Below are positions 1 to 9,445 of a stretch of 64,000 nt of DNA, in pieces; within the stretch, counting starts at the first letter, position 1, and each line of letters opens with the position of its first letter. The notes beneath the pieces were generated by a model. It made no database searches. It was not told the origin of the DNA and saw nothing but the letters and a program-made list of their open reading frames with translations. The stretch spans positions 3,162,001-3,226,000 of the forward strand of contig OZ220737.1 of NCBI GenBank assembly GCA_965116935.1. The letters run 5' to 3'. Both the position numbers and the translations under genes were made by a program. This DNA comes from VXYL01 sp965116935 (GTDB taxonomy: Bacteria; Pseudomonadota; Gammaproteobacteria; Pseudomonadales; Azotimanducaceae).

Positions 1-108
1 CAGGCGGAACCGCTCTGGCCATCCGCCGTCCGCACCCCCACCAACATCGACAAGACCTTGCTTGACCCCGACGCCCCGGACGACGAGTTCATCTATTGGT
101 TCAACTGA
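1..108 (+). CDS. 3' end of an unidentified gene (partial)
   Basis: The first 35 codons of the window form an open frame ending in TGA at 106-108, with the tail ...DDEFIYWFN. The 5' part lies outside the window. The tail is too short to assign. It is followed on the same strand by a ParB-like gene, a candidate nuclease and a DNA methyltransferase, so it may be the upstream member of the same restriction-like cluster, but that is inference from position only. Confidence 0.5.
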   Translation, partial: QAEPLWPSAVRTPTNIDKTLLDPDAPDDEFIYWFN

Positions 109-448
109 GGAAGGCAACGCGGTTGTAGGGGCGTTGTCTAGCGTTGGACGTTTCGGTGCCGGCGAGATAGTGCAGGCGTTTGCGGGCACCGCGGTACGTG
201 CCCGGAAGGCGTCAGGGGCTACGGTAGCTTGGCTAAGGTCAGGGCAAGCGTTGACAACCCGAGTTCAGAGCGACTAGGGTTGCCGCCCGATTTGGACTAC
301 GGAAGCTGGGTTTCGCCATCGTCTTCGCACGGGATCGAACAGGGCGACGAAGCCTGCGTGGACGACGAGCTGTGTTGGCGGGAACGCGAGTTTGACCCCT
401 CGCTGAAGAGGGGCCTGGTCGCTGGGGCGGGATGAGGCGCTTGCACTT
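109..448. other. 340-base gap without a convincing gene
   Basis: Between the partial gene and the ParB-like gene. A 68-codon frame starting TTG at 229 and ending at 435 is the only same-strand frame that fills it. It has no recognisable domain and no ribosome site, so I do not call it. No strong hairpin was noticed. It probably contains the promoter of the downstream cluster. Confidence 0.4.
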
Positions 449-1534
449 GTGACCAATCTAGATGAACGAAATCCGGTGATTCAAGGAATCGAGGTCGCTG
501 GTTTGCTGCTTGATGACCAGAATCCTCGATTGCCGGAGCGGCTGCACGGCGAGTCACAATCCGAAATCCTCGCGTTTCTCTTCCGTCAGGCTGCACTGGA
601 AGAGCTAGCGCAATCCTATCTGGACAATGGGTTCTTCCAGCACGAACCGTTGATCGTCGTTCCTCAAGGTGGCGAACGGTTCGCTGTGGTGGAGGGCAAT
701 CGACGGCTTGCAGCCCTGAAGATCCTGCTCGGCGCTCCGGAGGCCAACGAGCATCAGTTCATAGGGATGGAGCCGACCGACGCGCAGAAGTCGGGGTTGG
801 CCGTAGTCCCATGTTTTGTGGTTGAGGACCGTTCGCTAGTGCATCCATTCGTAGGCTTCCGCCACATTGGCGGGATCAAGACGTGGCCGCCGGAAGCCAA
901 AGCTCGGTACGTCTTGTCGGAGATACGGCAAATCGCAGACGATTTCTCCGATCCGTTTCGCGAACTCGGGCGCCGTGTCGGCAGTAACGCACAAGGCATG
1001 AGGAACCCCTACATCGCGATCCGGATATTGCTGTACGCGAGGGAAGAATTTGGCGTGGCTGTCGATTTCGTTCAAGAAAGCCGATTCGGCGTGTGGCTTC
1101 GATGCATGAATTCTGGAGACATACGGAGCTACATCGGATTCGGCCAAGCACGTACCTACGAAGAAATCGAAGCCGCTGTCCAGGAACTCGATCATGAGAG
1201 ATTGGCCGAGGTCCTAGGTGACTTACAACCTCTCAGATCTGCTAGGGCACTGCTCGGCGACTCGCGCGACGTCACGACGTACGGTCGGGTGCTCGTAGAC
1301 GCTCGCGCCAATGAAGTGTTGCGCAAAACGCAAGACCTTACCTTGGCCAAACAGATCGTCGATCAGTTGGACTTGGAAGCCCGGGCACAACGACTTGCGG
1401 ATAGCGTGCAGGTGTTCATGGACACGTTGCATGGTGCCGATGTTTCGGCGGAGTTGCTTGACCAGATCGACAACTTATACGAGCGGGTTCGCTCGGTGAG
1501 AAGTATCGCTAGGGGCAAACGGGGCGATCCGTGA
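449..1534 (+). CDS. ParB/Srx-fold N-terminal domain protein
   Basis: 361 aa from a GTG start at 449. Residues about 10-110 resemble the ParB N-terminal fold: LLLDDQNPRLPE, then YLDNGFFQHEPLIVV, then VVEGNRRLAALKIL, where the E-G-N-R-R signature forms the CTP/catalytic pocket in the family. There is no helix-turn-helix partner or ParA nearby, so a chromosome-partition role is unlikely. ParB-fold proteins of this kind are common in restriction and other defence clusters. The remaining 250 residues are not recognised. The stop overlaps the ATG-like start of the next gene by 4 bases (1531-1534), which predicts translational coupling with the candidate nuclease. GC is lower than in the metabolic genes further right, in keeping with acquired DNA. 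Confidence 0.75.
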   Translation: MTNLDERNPVIQGIEVAGLLLDDQNPRLPERLHGESQSEILAFLFRQAALEELAQSYLDNGFFQHEPLIVVPQGGERFAVVEGNRRLAALKILLGAPEANEHQFIGMEPTDAQKSGLAVVPCFVVEDRSLVHPFVGFRHIGGIKTWPPEAKARYVLSEIRQIADDFSDPFRELGRRVGSNAQGMRNPYIAIRILLYAREEFGVAVDFVQESRFGVWLRCMNSGDIRSYIGFGQARTYEEIEAAVQELDHERLAEVLGDLQPLRSARALLGDSRDVTTYGRVLVDARANEVLRKTQDLTLAKQIVDQLDLEARAQRLADSVQVFMDTLHGADVSAELLDQIDNLYERVRSVRSIARGKRGDP

Positions 1535-2478
1535 TATCGAGTCCAGAGCCTGACACGTACGGGCAGTATGCACGAGCGTCACTTCTGGCCGACTATGTTG
1601 AACTCCTCGCGCTAAAGGGCCAGGTGGTACAGAGGGCAAGCGTGGCGGACTTCCTGGCTGACAATGATTGGGGCTTCGATCTGATTCTACCTGCCGAGGC
1701 AGCATCGCCTTCGATGACAGAAAGGGACAATCTCAGCGAACGAATTGACGGTGCAGATGAGCTTGCATCGGTTGTTTACCGCCAGCTAGATGAGCGACAG
1801 CACGTCCTGAGAGGTCGTTACCCCTTTACGTTGGACGATGAGCGGCTGGTGCTTGACCCGACCGTGGATCCGAAGGTGGACGCCTACATCGCCGTGCTCG
1901 CATTGACTGTAGCACATGCGTACGACGTGTCGTCGCGTTGCGCTCCTTCGCGACTGTTTGAGCAAACGGTTGCGGATACTCTTTGCGAACGAGGCATCGC
2001 TGCGGTGGGTTTTGCGGCGGTACGTCGGGCCCACCGGTCCTTTGCGGAGGCATTGCCGGTTGCCTGCCATGCCGTGGGCTTGGTTGGTAACCTAGCTGGG
2101 GTGCCGAGACTCAGGTGGGCGCACGATGAGGGGGTTGATGTTCTGGGTCACATCGGATGGGAGGACGACCTGAGGTTTGGGTCGTGGGCGTTCGTAGGCC
2201 AGGTGACGGTCGGCAAGAGTGACTCGTGGGAGACCAAGATCAGGGAGCCAAGCCGCGATCGCTGGAAACAGTTCACGGGTGCGGGTGTATCGCCTGCCAG
2301 GTTCCTTGCCGTTCCTCACCATGTAGAGCGGCAGATGCTGGAGAGGTTGACGGGAGACGACTCGGGCATTGTCCTAGACAGGCTTCGTTTGGTGAGGTAC
2401 AAGCTGGGCGTTTCGGAAGACGAACGCGGAGTCGTTGAAGCGGTTCTTGGGGAGGAGGTTGAGCCCCTGAGTGGCTGA
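1531..2478 (+). CDS. Unknown protein with possible PD-(D/E)XK-like nuclease core
   Basis: 315 aa, start GTG at 1531 overlapping the upstream ParB-like stop. I do not recognise the family by name. Around residues 205-240 there is an acidic segment DEGVDVLGHIGWEDD followed by GQVTVGKSDSWETK. An acidic residue followed by a strand with Q-x-T-x-G-K resembles the variant PD-(D/E)XK cores seen in some restriction endonucleases. With a ParB-like protein before it and a cytosine methyltransferase after it, the simplest reading is the endonuclease of a restriction-modification unit. This assignment is inference. The N-terminal 150 residues carry no motif I can name. Confidence 0.55.
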   Translation: MISSPEPDTYGQYARASLLADYVELLALKGQVVQRASVADFLADNDWGFDLILPAEAASPSMTERDNLSERIDGADELASVVYRQLDERQHVLRGRYPFTLDDERLVLDPTVDPKVDAYIAVLALTVAHAYDVSSRCAPSRLFEQTVADTLCERGIAAVGFAAVRRAHRSFAEALPVACHAVGLVGNLAGVPRLRWAHDEGVDVLGHIGWEDDLRFGSWAFVGQVTVGKSDSWETKIREPSRDRWKQFTGAGVSPARFLAVPHHVERQMLERLTGDDSGIVLDRLRLVRYKLGVSEDERGVVEAVLGEEVEPLSG

Positions 2479-2648
2479 AGGTGCACGGGAATGGTTGAAA
2501 CAGCTACGTCTGATCGGATGTGGCTAGTCGCATGCTGATGTCTCGCCTCGTTCCTGATGGAGGATCGTCTCGCGATCGATCTGCCCAGCAAGTGGGACGG
2601 TCAGACCGAAACCGCGGCGCGACGATCAGCCGTTGAAGGGAGAATCTC

Positions 2649-3833
2649 ATGGGCCACCTTCCCTACCTCTCGGCATTCTCGGGTATTGGCGGGCTTGACC
2701 TAGGCCTTGAGCGTGCTGGCTTCCTAGGTGTTGGGGCGATCGAGAGCGACGCGACTGCGAGGGACTCGCTTGCGGCCAACCGTCCTGACGTGCGGCTCTT
2801 GGAGCCCCACGAGATTAACGAAGTTGCGAGGAATCTGACCCCGCGGGATCTTGGCCTTTCCGAACGGGAGCTGGTTCTGTTGGCGGCTGGGCCACCGTGT
2901 CAGCCGTTTTCAAAGGCTGCTCAATGGTCTAGCCGTGGCGGCCGGGGGATGGCGGACGATAGGGCATCTTGCCTCAACGGCTTGGTGGAGCTAGTGGAGC
3001 AGTTCCTCCCGCATGCGCTTTTGATCGAAAATGTCCCCGGGTTCGTGCAGGGCGGCCGCTCCGCGCTTCCGTTTCTAAAGGCACGACTTGGGAAGGTGAA
3101 CCGCAGGAATGGAACTCGATACCGACTGCATTGCCGCATGCTGAATGCCGTCGATCTTGGGGTTCCGCAGCGGCGCAAGCGCGCGTTCATCTTGGCGCTT
3201 CGCGACGGCGGAGATTTTGTGTGGCCTTCGGCGACACACGCCGGCTGTCCTGTTCGTGCATGGGATGCGCTCATGGATGTGCGAGTGACTTGTCCACCGG
3301 TTGCTCGAGGACGGTTCGCTGGGCTGCTCATGTCCGTACCTGAAGGCAAGAACTATCAGCACTTCACTGAACGTGGCGATGGTCCGTCGCTGTTCGGATA
3401 CCGGCGTCGGTTCTGGTCGTTTTTGCTCAAGTTGGCAAAGGCGGAGCCTTCGTGGACGCTGTCGGCCAGCCCGGGTCCCGCGACCGGACCGTTTCACTGG
3501 GAGAACCGACCGCTTGCGCCTGAGGAGATGCTGCGTCTGCAGAGCTTCCCGAGTTCGTGGCGAGTCGTTGGCCTACATCGCGAGCGTGTCCGACAGGCAG
3601 GGAACGCGACGCCGCCCCTTGTGGCTGAAGTACTGGGCCGATCGATCGCTTCGCAACTGTTCGACGTTGACTTCCGTTCGAAACCATTGACGTTGGCCAT
3701 TCAACGCGCAGCACATGTTCCGCCGCCGACTCCCCCGCAATCTGTTGCCGCGCCTTTCATGGCGATGGCGGGGTCACACGACGCCCATCCCGGGACAGGA
3801 CGCGGCCCGCAGGGGCGGCAAGCGAATCGGTAG
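2649..3833 (+). CDS. DNA (cytosine-5-)-methyltransferase
   Basis: 394 aa. Transfers a methyl group from S-adenosylmethionine to C5 of cytosine. The ordered C5 motifs are visible: motif I FSGIGGLDLGLE (residues 10-21), motif IV GPPCQPFS (81-88) with catalytic Cys84, motif VI IENV (126-129), motif VIII QRRKR (174-178) and motif X QAGNATPP (316-323). The variable target-recognition region lies between about 180 and 290. About 60 residues follow motif X, ending in a Pro-rich tail. It sits 170 bases after the candidate nuclease on the same strand and probably protects host DNA from it. Its recognition sequence cannot be read from the protein. Confidence 0.93.
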   Translation: MGHLPYLSAFSGIGGLDLGLERAGFLGVGAIESDATARDSLAANRPDVRLLEPHEINEVARNLTPRDLGLSERELVLLAAGPPCQPFSKAAQWSSRGGRGMADDRASCLNGLVELVEQFLPHALLIENVPGFVQGGRSALPFLKARLGKVNRRNGTRYRLHCRMLNAVDLGVPQRRKRAFILALRDGGDFVWPSATHAGCPVRAWDALMDVRVTCPPVARGRFAGLLMSVPEGKNYQHFTERGDGPSLFGYRRRFWSFLLKLAKAEPSWTLSASPGPATGPFHWENRPLAPEEMLRLQSFPSSWRVVGLHRERVRQAGNATPPLVAEVLGRSIASQLFDVDFRSKPLTLAIQRAAHVPPPTPPQSVAAPFMAMAGSHDAHPGTGRGPQGRQANR

Positions 3834-3979
3834 GTGTTCTGCACGGCGTGTCCGCGGGAACACTGGTTGCTGACGTTGGTTGTCGAACGGCCCTTGGAGC
3901 GAGCCCTAACGCAGGCCTTGAGCGTCAATCAATGCGGTGAAGGGCGAAATCCGATCGATCAGCCGATTGCCGAAGTTGG

Positions 3980-6900
3980 TCACACGTCCGGCTCTGCGTC
4001 CGGCTGGCCAGCGGTAAGGGCGTTCAGGTAGGCGAGGCATAGGTTGCGGGTTAGGTATTGGCCGTGGGTGGCTTGTTCGCGGCGTTCGAGGATTGGGAAG
4101 GTGGAGTAGATGTGGCGGATGTCGTCGCGGTTGGTAATGCCGTAGAGGTGGAAGAATACGGCGTCGAGTTTGGCCATAAGTCTTTGGCGGCGCTCTGGAT
4201 TCCAGGGGAAGGGTGGGAGCGCTTCGCCGACGTCGTTGATGTGGCCTACGTGGCGGGCGAAGGGGGCGAGGTCGTGGGAGGTGTAGGTTAGTTCGAGGAC
4301 GGCGCTCTGGATCACTTCGGCAGCGGTACAGGGGCCGAAGTGGGTGTCGAGGGCCAACTCCTGGGCAATCACGGGCAGTTGCTCGACGATGTACCAGTTA
4401 AGGTGCTGGCCGTGGATCTTCTGTCGTGCCAGATAGTCGAACATGATGGAGTTTAGGTTGGCGACGAGCAGGGCGGCGCGAGGCTTGTCGTCGTCTGGCG
4501 CGTCGGGTGGCTCCGATGCCCAGCCATCTTCGGGCACGAGCAAGGGCAGCGTGTTGCCGGCGGCAGCCGTAGGGATGATGGCAGCGATCATGGAGCGGAT
4601 GTTGGTAGGGGAGGTCACGTCCTTGAACGCGAGTTGCCAGTCTTGTGGGCCAAGTCTGTTCTCGGTCGCATTGACCCAATACTGCGGGTGCGGGAGCCAA
4701 GCCGGGTCGCCATGTTGTTCGGTGCTGGCGGGCTTTGGCTGCGCGGGCCGGTGCAAGTTGCGTGGGTTGACCTCGACGTTGGCGGCACGGTGGTCGAACG
4801 CCTGCACCATCTTGCCTTCGTGGAGCGGCAGCCAGATTCCCGTGGCACTGTCGAAGCGATTGCCCGCAACGGGCCATGCGCGTTCGTCTTCCTCCAATTG
4901 CGCTCGACTACGGAATCCATCGGAGTCGTTGGTCATGTCGAGCCTGCGTTCGTAACGCACCGGCCACGCCGCGACTTTCTCGCCCGATGTGTGGTTGACG
5001 AGAACGGGAGTCCGCCGATACACACCCGTCGCCAGCTCTGCATCGCGACGAGACAGGAACACTGGCGCCGTGCCGGTGTTCGGGTTGACTTGGGCGAAAT
5101 CCCCGGACGTCAGCGCGAAGCACCTATCGTCGTCCCTTAGCTCCGACACATCCTGGAGGAAGAAGCCACATGAAGCCGGGGCATCGCTGGCGGAACGTCC
5201 AACAACGAAGGCGCAGAACTTGAAGCGTGTGTCCACGTGCGGAAAGAACGGCGGTGCCTTTTGCTCGTCGGTGTCGAACCGCGTGCGCCGGTTTTCGAAG
5301 TCGTAGAGGGCCCGCAGTCGCCCCGACGTGGCCATCGAACCGAAGAACCGCGCTGCGTTCCGGTCGGAGGCGATGCCGGAGGGAGTGAGCAGGCCAACCA
5401 CGCCGCGCGGATTGAGTAAGGTCAAGGCCCGCTCCACGAACAGCGAATAGAGGTTGATATCGCCGCTCGACAGGAGCGGATACTGTTTGCCAACCCGAGC
5501 CGTGCGCATCGCTGCCGCCACGCGATCGGAGGCACGGCGGAACTGGGCGGCCAGCGGGTCCCCATCCTCTTCCAACTCGCGCATCATCCGCCGGCGGTCC
5601 GCAGCTCGGGTTGCCTCAGCGATCTCCGGGCGGCGGAGCGCGAACCACTCCACTTGTTCGAGCCTCATGCGATCCCAAGGTGGATTGCCGATTACGGCAT
5701 CGAATCCGCCGGGACGACCCTTGTCGTCCCAGTCCTGCCAAACGCCGGGGAAGGCGACCTGCCAATGGAGGAACCGCTCCTCGCTTGCGACTGCCCGAGC
5801 CGAGGCGAGCAGTTCAATGAACGCGTCCGAGTCGGCAATCGTCTCGTCCACAGGTGTTTGTTTCGCCGCGATGGCGACGGGGTCTCCGTAGATGCCTGTG
5901 AGCCAAGAGGCGATCAGTCCCTGCTGCACCTTGGTCTGCTTCGTTTTCCGTCGTTTTGCCTCGATTGGGGCGAGCCATTCGAATGAGCGCAACAGCGAAA
6001 GGAATTCGGCTAGGGGTGTCGTTCCTGCCTGCACTTCGCTCCAGAGTTCCGCCGAGCGGACGGCTTCAGAGAGTTCCGCGTCCGATAGCGCCTCAATCTG
6101 CTGCATGGGCTGCGCGGACTCTTCGGCCAGCTTCAGAGGGCCGCTCAGGAACATGCCGCCTTGGGTAGCCGCACTGCGACCTTCATCTATCCAATAGCCG
6201 AACAGGCTGTCACCGCAGCGTAGGTGGTGGTCGAGGAAGGAGAGCGGTGCACCGACGGTGAAGGTGTGCAGCCACAGCGACACCTTGGCGAGTTCCACCG
6301 CCATCGGGTTCTTATCCACGCCGTAGATGCAGCGCTTGAGCACCATGCGCCGGACGATCTGGCGATCGTCGAGTTGGCCCGGATCAACGGTCCAGCCTTC
6401 CGACTTCGCCCGCGACAATATGGTCTCGCGGATCGTGTGGATGCTACCCGTGACCGGAGAGATGTAACCGGGCACCAAGCCTTGTGCCTCGCCCATTGCG
6501 GCGATCACGCGGTCGCTCAGGAAGTCCACTAGACTGACGAGGAAGTGCCCCGAACCCATTGCCGGGTCACACACCTTGAGGTCAAGCAGGGCGGCTGCGG
6601 TATCGACCTCGCGCAGGCAGGCAAGGTTGTCCGCCGAGACTGAGTCGACGCCAGGGTCGGGGCGGATTTCCTCCACCGCGTCATGGAACGCCTTGCTTCG
6701 GTCTGCGATAAGGGGGTCAAGGGTCTCGTTGAGTATGAGGCCCACCAGCGACTCCGGCGTGTAGTAGCCGCCCGCGTCCTTGCGAGCGAATATGTTGTGC
6801 CGAACCGTTGCGCCATCGCCATCGCGCAGGACTTCGAGCTCGATCAGCCGTTCGTAGATTGTGCCGAGCTGCTGCACGGACAGGCTGCGATAGTTGATAT

Positions 6901-8152
6901 AGCGGCGGGTTCCACCGACTCGCTCGAAGGCAAGTGCATCGATGACATCCGCGATCAGATCGTCCGGCAGGCGCACTTCCGAAAGGAGCGGCACGCGCTT
7001 CTCGTCGAACAGGCCGCCGTTGTAGGGCGGCAGCCCAAACGCCGGTTCGCCCTGGTCCACGACCCGGCACAGGTCTTCGAGCATCGTGTAGTAGGTGGTG
7101 GTCTGGCTGGAGAATGCCCCGCCGTGTTCCTTGCGTTGCTTGATGGGGCCACGGAGGCGGTCGCGCAGGGAGACTGCGGCATAGCGGCTGTCGTGAACGG
7201 GCAGAAGCGCTCGGTCCTCGGCATAGAGGAGGAAGAGCAACCGGTAGAGGAAAACCAGCGACGCGTCTCGGATTTCCTCGTTCGATCGCTTCGGTGCCCG
7301 CTCGGCGATGGCATGCACGAGTCCGGGATAGAGGTTGTCGAGCACGGTGTTGGAAATGTCGGTGGCGACTCTTTGCTCGAACAAGTGGCTTTGCCCAAGA
7401 AGACGCTCGTGCAGGCTCTGCCCGTCCGGCCCTTCCGCCAGGAATGCTCGCCGTTGGAAAAGGAATGCGAAGAGTTTGAGGGCGTGCCTGCGGTCTTCAG
7501 CGCTTGGACTTGCAGGAAAGAGCTGTGCCTCCCCGCTAGCCTCCACCCCAAGCACAGTCGCCAAGTTAACCTCGAAGTACCCCTCCGAGACCGAGCGTGC
7601 GCCCTGGAAATACAGTCGCCAAAGGGCACCGTTAGTCAGGATTCCCCAACGCAACTGGCCGGTCGTCAGGTCGTCCGCATGGCGCAGGTAGCGGAGCATT
7701 TGAGTGGAGGGGGCGGTGGTCGCTCCTGCTGAATGGTCGAGCGCCAGGCGCCAGCGCTTACTCTCGACCATTGCCTTGCCGATGGCGTAGCGGAGGTGCC
7801 CGTCTTGGACGCCAACGGCCCGATCCTTGGCAGAGTCGTCGGTGAATAGCAGGCCGTCCGGCACATCGCCTTGTCCGGTGGCGCTGAGGGTCTGCTGCCG
7901 CAGAGATGCTGTCCAGCCGAGGCGTTCCAGCACCGGCCAAATGAGGTCGTCTTCGGTTTGGGACTCGTTGGGCGTGCCAGTTACCGGGAATCGATCGAAG
8001 AGGTTCGAGAGTTCTTCATGCAAGTGGTCGGCTTGCTCGTCCATCACTTTCCACTGCGGAAGTGCATGGGATTCGTCGGCAGTCGGATCGGCGAGGGCGA
8101 CGAGAAAGTCGCGCGCGAACAGGCTTCCGCTCAGCAGCGAGTCGATACTCAT
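3980..8152 (-). CDS. Type IIG-like fused restriction endonuclease / N6-adenine methyltransferase
   Basis: 1390 aa, taking ATG at 8152 (MSIDSLLSG) as start. An open frame continues upstream to 8404 but reads as low-complexity Arg/His sequence overlapping the next operon. Residues 70-200 contain a nuclease-like core: VPDGLLF (D99) and, 30 residues on, VESKRW (E130, K132), a PD-(D/E)XK signature. The methyltransferase has motif I DPAMGSGHF (529-537), a second conserved block GVDKNPMAVELAK (about 611-623) and motif IV NPPW (823-826), typical of N6-adenine enzymes of the Eco57I class. The C-terminal third is the likely target-recognition domain. A single polypeptide with cutting and methylating modules is type IIG/IIL-like; PglX and DrmMI are more distant alternatives, but their partner genes are not visible. 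It converges on the C5 methyltransferase gene, leaving 146 bases between stops. Confidence 0.88.
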   Translation of the reverse strand: MSIDSLLSGSLFARDFLVALADPTADESHALPQWKVMDEQADHLHEELSNLFDRFPVTGTPNESQTEDDLIWPVLERLGWTASLRQQTLSATGQGDVPDGLLFTDDSAKDRAVGVQDGHLRYAIGKAMVESKRWRLALDHSAGATTAPSTQMLRYLRHADDLTTGQLRWGILTNGALWRLYFQGARSVSEGYFEVNLATVLGVEASGEAQLFPASPSAEDRRHALKLFAFLFQRRAFLAEGPDGQSLHERLLGQSHLFEQRVATDISNTVLDNLYPGLVHAIAERAPKRSNEEIRDASLVFLYRLLFLLYAEDRALLPVHDSRYAAVSLRDRLRGPIKQRKEHGGAFSSQTTTYYTMLEDLCRVVDQGEPAFGLPPYNGGLFDEKRVPLLSEVRLPDDLIADVIDALAFERVGGTRRYINYRSLSVQQLGTIYERLIELEVLRDGDGATVRHNIFARKDAGGYYTPESLVGLILNETLDPLIADRSKAFHDAVEEIRPDPGVDSVSADNLACLREVDTAAALLDLKVCDPAMGSGHFLVSLVDFLSDRVIAAMGEAQGLVPGYISPVTGSIHTIRETILSRAKSEGWTVDPGQLDDRQIVRRMVLKRCIYGVDKNPMAVELAKVSLWLHTFTVGAPLSFLDHHLRCGDSLFGYWIDEGRSAATQGGMFLSGPLKLAEESAQPMQQIEALSDAELSEAVRSAELWSEVQAGTTPLAEFLSLLRSFEWLAPIEAKRRKTKQTKVQQGLIASWLTGIYGDPVAIAAKQTPVDETIADSDAFIELLASARAVASEERFLHWQVAFPGVWQDWDDKGRPGGFDAVIGNPPWDRMRLEQVEWFALRRPEIAEATRAADRRRMMRELEEDGDPLAAQFRRASDRVAAAMRTARVGKQYPLLSSGDINLYSLFVERALTLLNPRGVVGLLTPSGIASDRNAARFFGSMATSGRLRALYDFENRRTRFDTDEQKAPPFFPHVDTRFKFCAFVVGRSASDAPASCGFFLQDVSELRDDDRCFALTSGDFAQVNPNTGTAPVFLSRRDAELATGVYRRTPVLVNHTSGEKVAAWPVRYERRLDMTNDSDGFRSRAQLEEDERAWPVAGNRFDSATGIWLPLHEGKMVQAFDHRAANVEVNPRNLHRPAQPKPASTEQHGDPAWLPHPQYWVNATENRLGPQDWQLAFKDVTSPTNIRSMIAAIIPTAAAGNTLPLLVPEDGWASEPPDAPDDDKPRAALLVANLNSIMFDYLARQKIHGQHLNWYIVEQLPVIAQELALDTHFGPCTAAEVIQSAVLELTYTSHDLAPFARHVGHINDVGEALPPFPWNPERRQRLMAKLDAVFFHLYGITNRDDIRHIYSTFPILERREQATHGQYLTRNLCLAYLNALTAGQPDAEPDV

Positions 8153-8257
8153 TGGGGTGGCATCGTTGCAGATTGTGCGAATGCTCGCACAGGTTGACCG
8201 GCCTTGGACAAACGGTTTTGATGCTTGCGGGTAGGGGCCCCAAGGAGTTGCCAGGTC

Positions 8258-9379
8258 GTGTTTTCCGCGCGGGCGGTGTTGGTTGCCGTTTTGGTGGCGT
8301 TTGTGGGCGGCTTGCTCGTGTCGCTGGCGGTGCGCACGCCCGGGGCTTCGGCTGGGCGGCTCGCGCCTGTGGCGGGGGAGGGTGGGGCGCCGGTGCGGAT
8401 TCATTGGCGGATGCCGCTCAGTGCGCCGCGCAATCTGCCGGGGTCTGGCGAGACGATCATCTGGCTCTCAGAGGCGCTGAAGGACACGACGGACGGTGCC
8501 TTCGTGGTGGACCTCTACGACCCTGGGGAGATCGTGCCGGCGTTTGCGGTCACGGACGCGGTGCGGGATCGGAAGGTGTCGGCCGGCTACACCTGGCTTG
8601 GCTACGATCAGGGCAAGATTCCTTCCTCGCCGTTGATCGCGGCGACGCCGTTTGGGCTTGAGCCCTGGGCCTACATCGGCTGGTGGTTTTTCGCCGGTGG
8701 GCAGGAACTGGCCGAGGCGGTGTACGCCAAGCACAACATGAAGCCGATCTTCTGCGCCGTCACGGGGCCGGAGACGGCGGGGTGGTTTCGCGAGCCGCTC
8801 GCTTCTGCCGAGGACATCAATGGGCTGAAGATTCGCTTTGCCGGGCTTGGCGGGAGGGCCATGCAGCGCGTTGGCGCCTCGATCACGATGTTGCCGGCCG
8901 GGGAGATCTTCCAGGCACTGGAAACGGGGGTGATTGACGCCACGGAGTTCTCGCAGCCGCTCACAGATCGGGCGCTCGGCTTCAGCCGCATCGCCAAGTT
9001 CAACTACTACCCCGGTTGGCACCAGCCGTTCAGCGCCACGCACGTGGTGGTGAATCTCGATGTGTGGGGCGAGATGCGCAGTTCCGACCAAGCGCTCCTG
9101 GAGGGGCTTTGTACGGCGGGGGTGGCGCGCAACCTTGGCTACTCGGAGGCGATGCAGGGGCCCATCGTGCGTGGGCTTGGGGATGTGGGGGTAAGTGCCA
9201 GGGCGCTGCCTGACGACTTGCTCGCGCGGCTCCGGGCGGCTGCGAACGAAGTGCTCGACGAAGAGGCCGGGCGCGATGCGGATTTCGCGACGATCCTTGC
9301 CTCGCAGCGAGAGTTTCAGGAGGTCTATGGCGAGTGGCGGCGGCTCGCCTATCCGCCGCCGCCGACGGAGGGGCAATGA
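8258..9379 (+). CDS. TRAP transporter substrate-binding protein (DctP family)
   Basis: 373 aa from GTG at 8258, chosen because AAGGAG lies about 12 bases upstream and the protein then begins with a hydrophobic export/anchor segment (FSARAVLVAVLVAFVGGLLV). The periplasmic domain has DctP-family features: a TDAVRDRKVSAGYTW segment, DINGLKIRF (LKIR is the usual interlobe motif), MLPAGEIFQALETGVIDATE, and Y-P-G-W-H-Q. It should bind a carboxylate-type solute and hand it to the membrane subunits encoded directly downstream. The substrate cannot be predicted. The family usually carries a conserved Arg that pairs with the substrate carboxylate; Arg in LKIRFAG fits that role. Confidence 0.9.
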   Translation: MFSARAVLVAVLVAFVGGLLVSLAVRTPGASAGRLAPVAGEGGAPVRIHWRMPLSAPRNLPGSGETIIWLSEALKDTTDGAFVVDLYDPGEIVPAFAVTDAVRDRKVSAGYTWLGYDQGKIPSSPLIAATPFGLEPWAYIGWWFFAGGQELAEAVYAKHNMKPIFCAVTGPETAGWFREPLASAEDINGLKIRFAGLGGRAMQRVGASITMLPAGEIFQALETGVIDATEFSQPLTDRALGFSRIAKFNYYPGWHQPFSATHVVVNLDVWGEMRSSDQALLEGLCTAGVARNLGYSEAMQGPIVRGLGDVGVSARALPDDLLARLRAAANEVLDEEAGRDADFATILASQREFQEVYGEWRRLAYPPPPTEGQ

Positions 9380-9445
9380 GGCCCGTCCACGGAAGATCTG
9401 TCTGCTGCGAAGGCAGGCTTCTTTCCGTCCGAAGGCCGGTAGTGT

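Noticed and set aside
229..435. 68-codon frame before the ParB-like gene
   Set aside because: TTG start without ribosome site and no recognisable sequence; kept only as a note in the gap entry.
1..8152. DISARM or BREX assignment for the methylase block
   Set aside because: None of the diagnostic helicase, DUF1998, phospholipase D or BrxL/PglZ genes is in view; two methyltransferases alone are not enough.
8153..8404. 84-residue N-terminal extension of the type IIG-like enzyme
   Set aside because: Low-complexity basic sequence overlapping the TRAP binding-protein gene on the other strand; the conserved frame begins at 8152.
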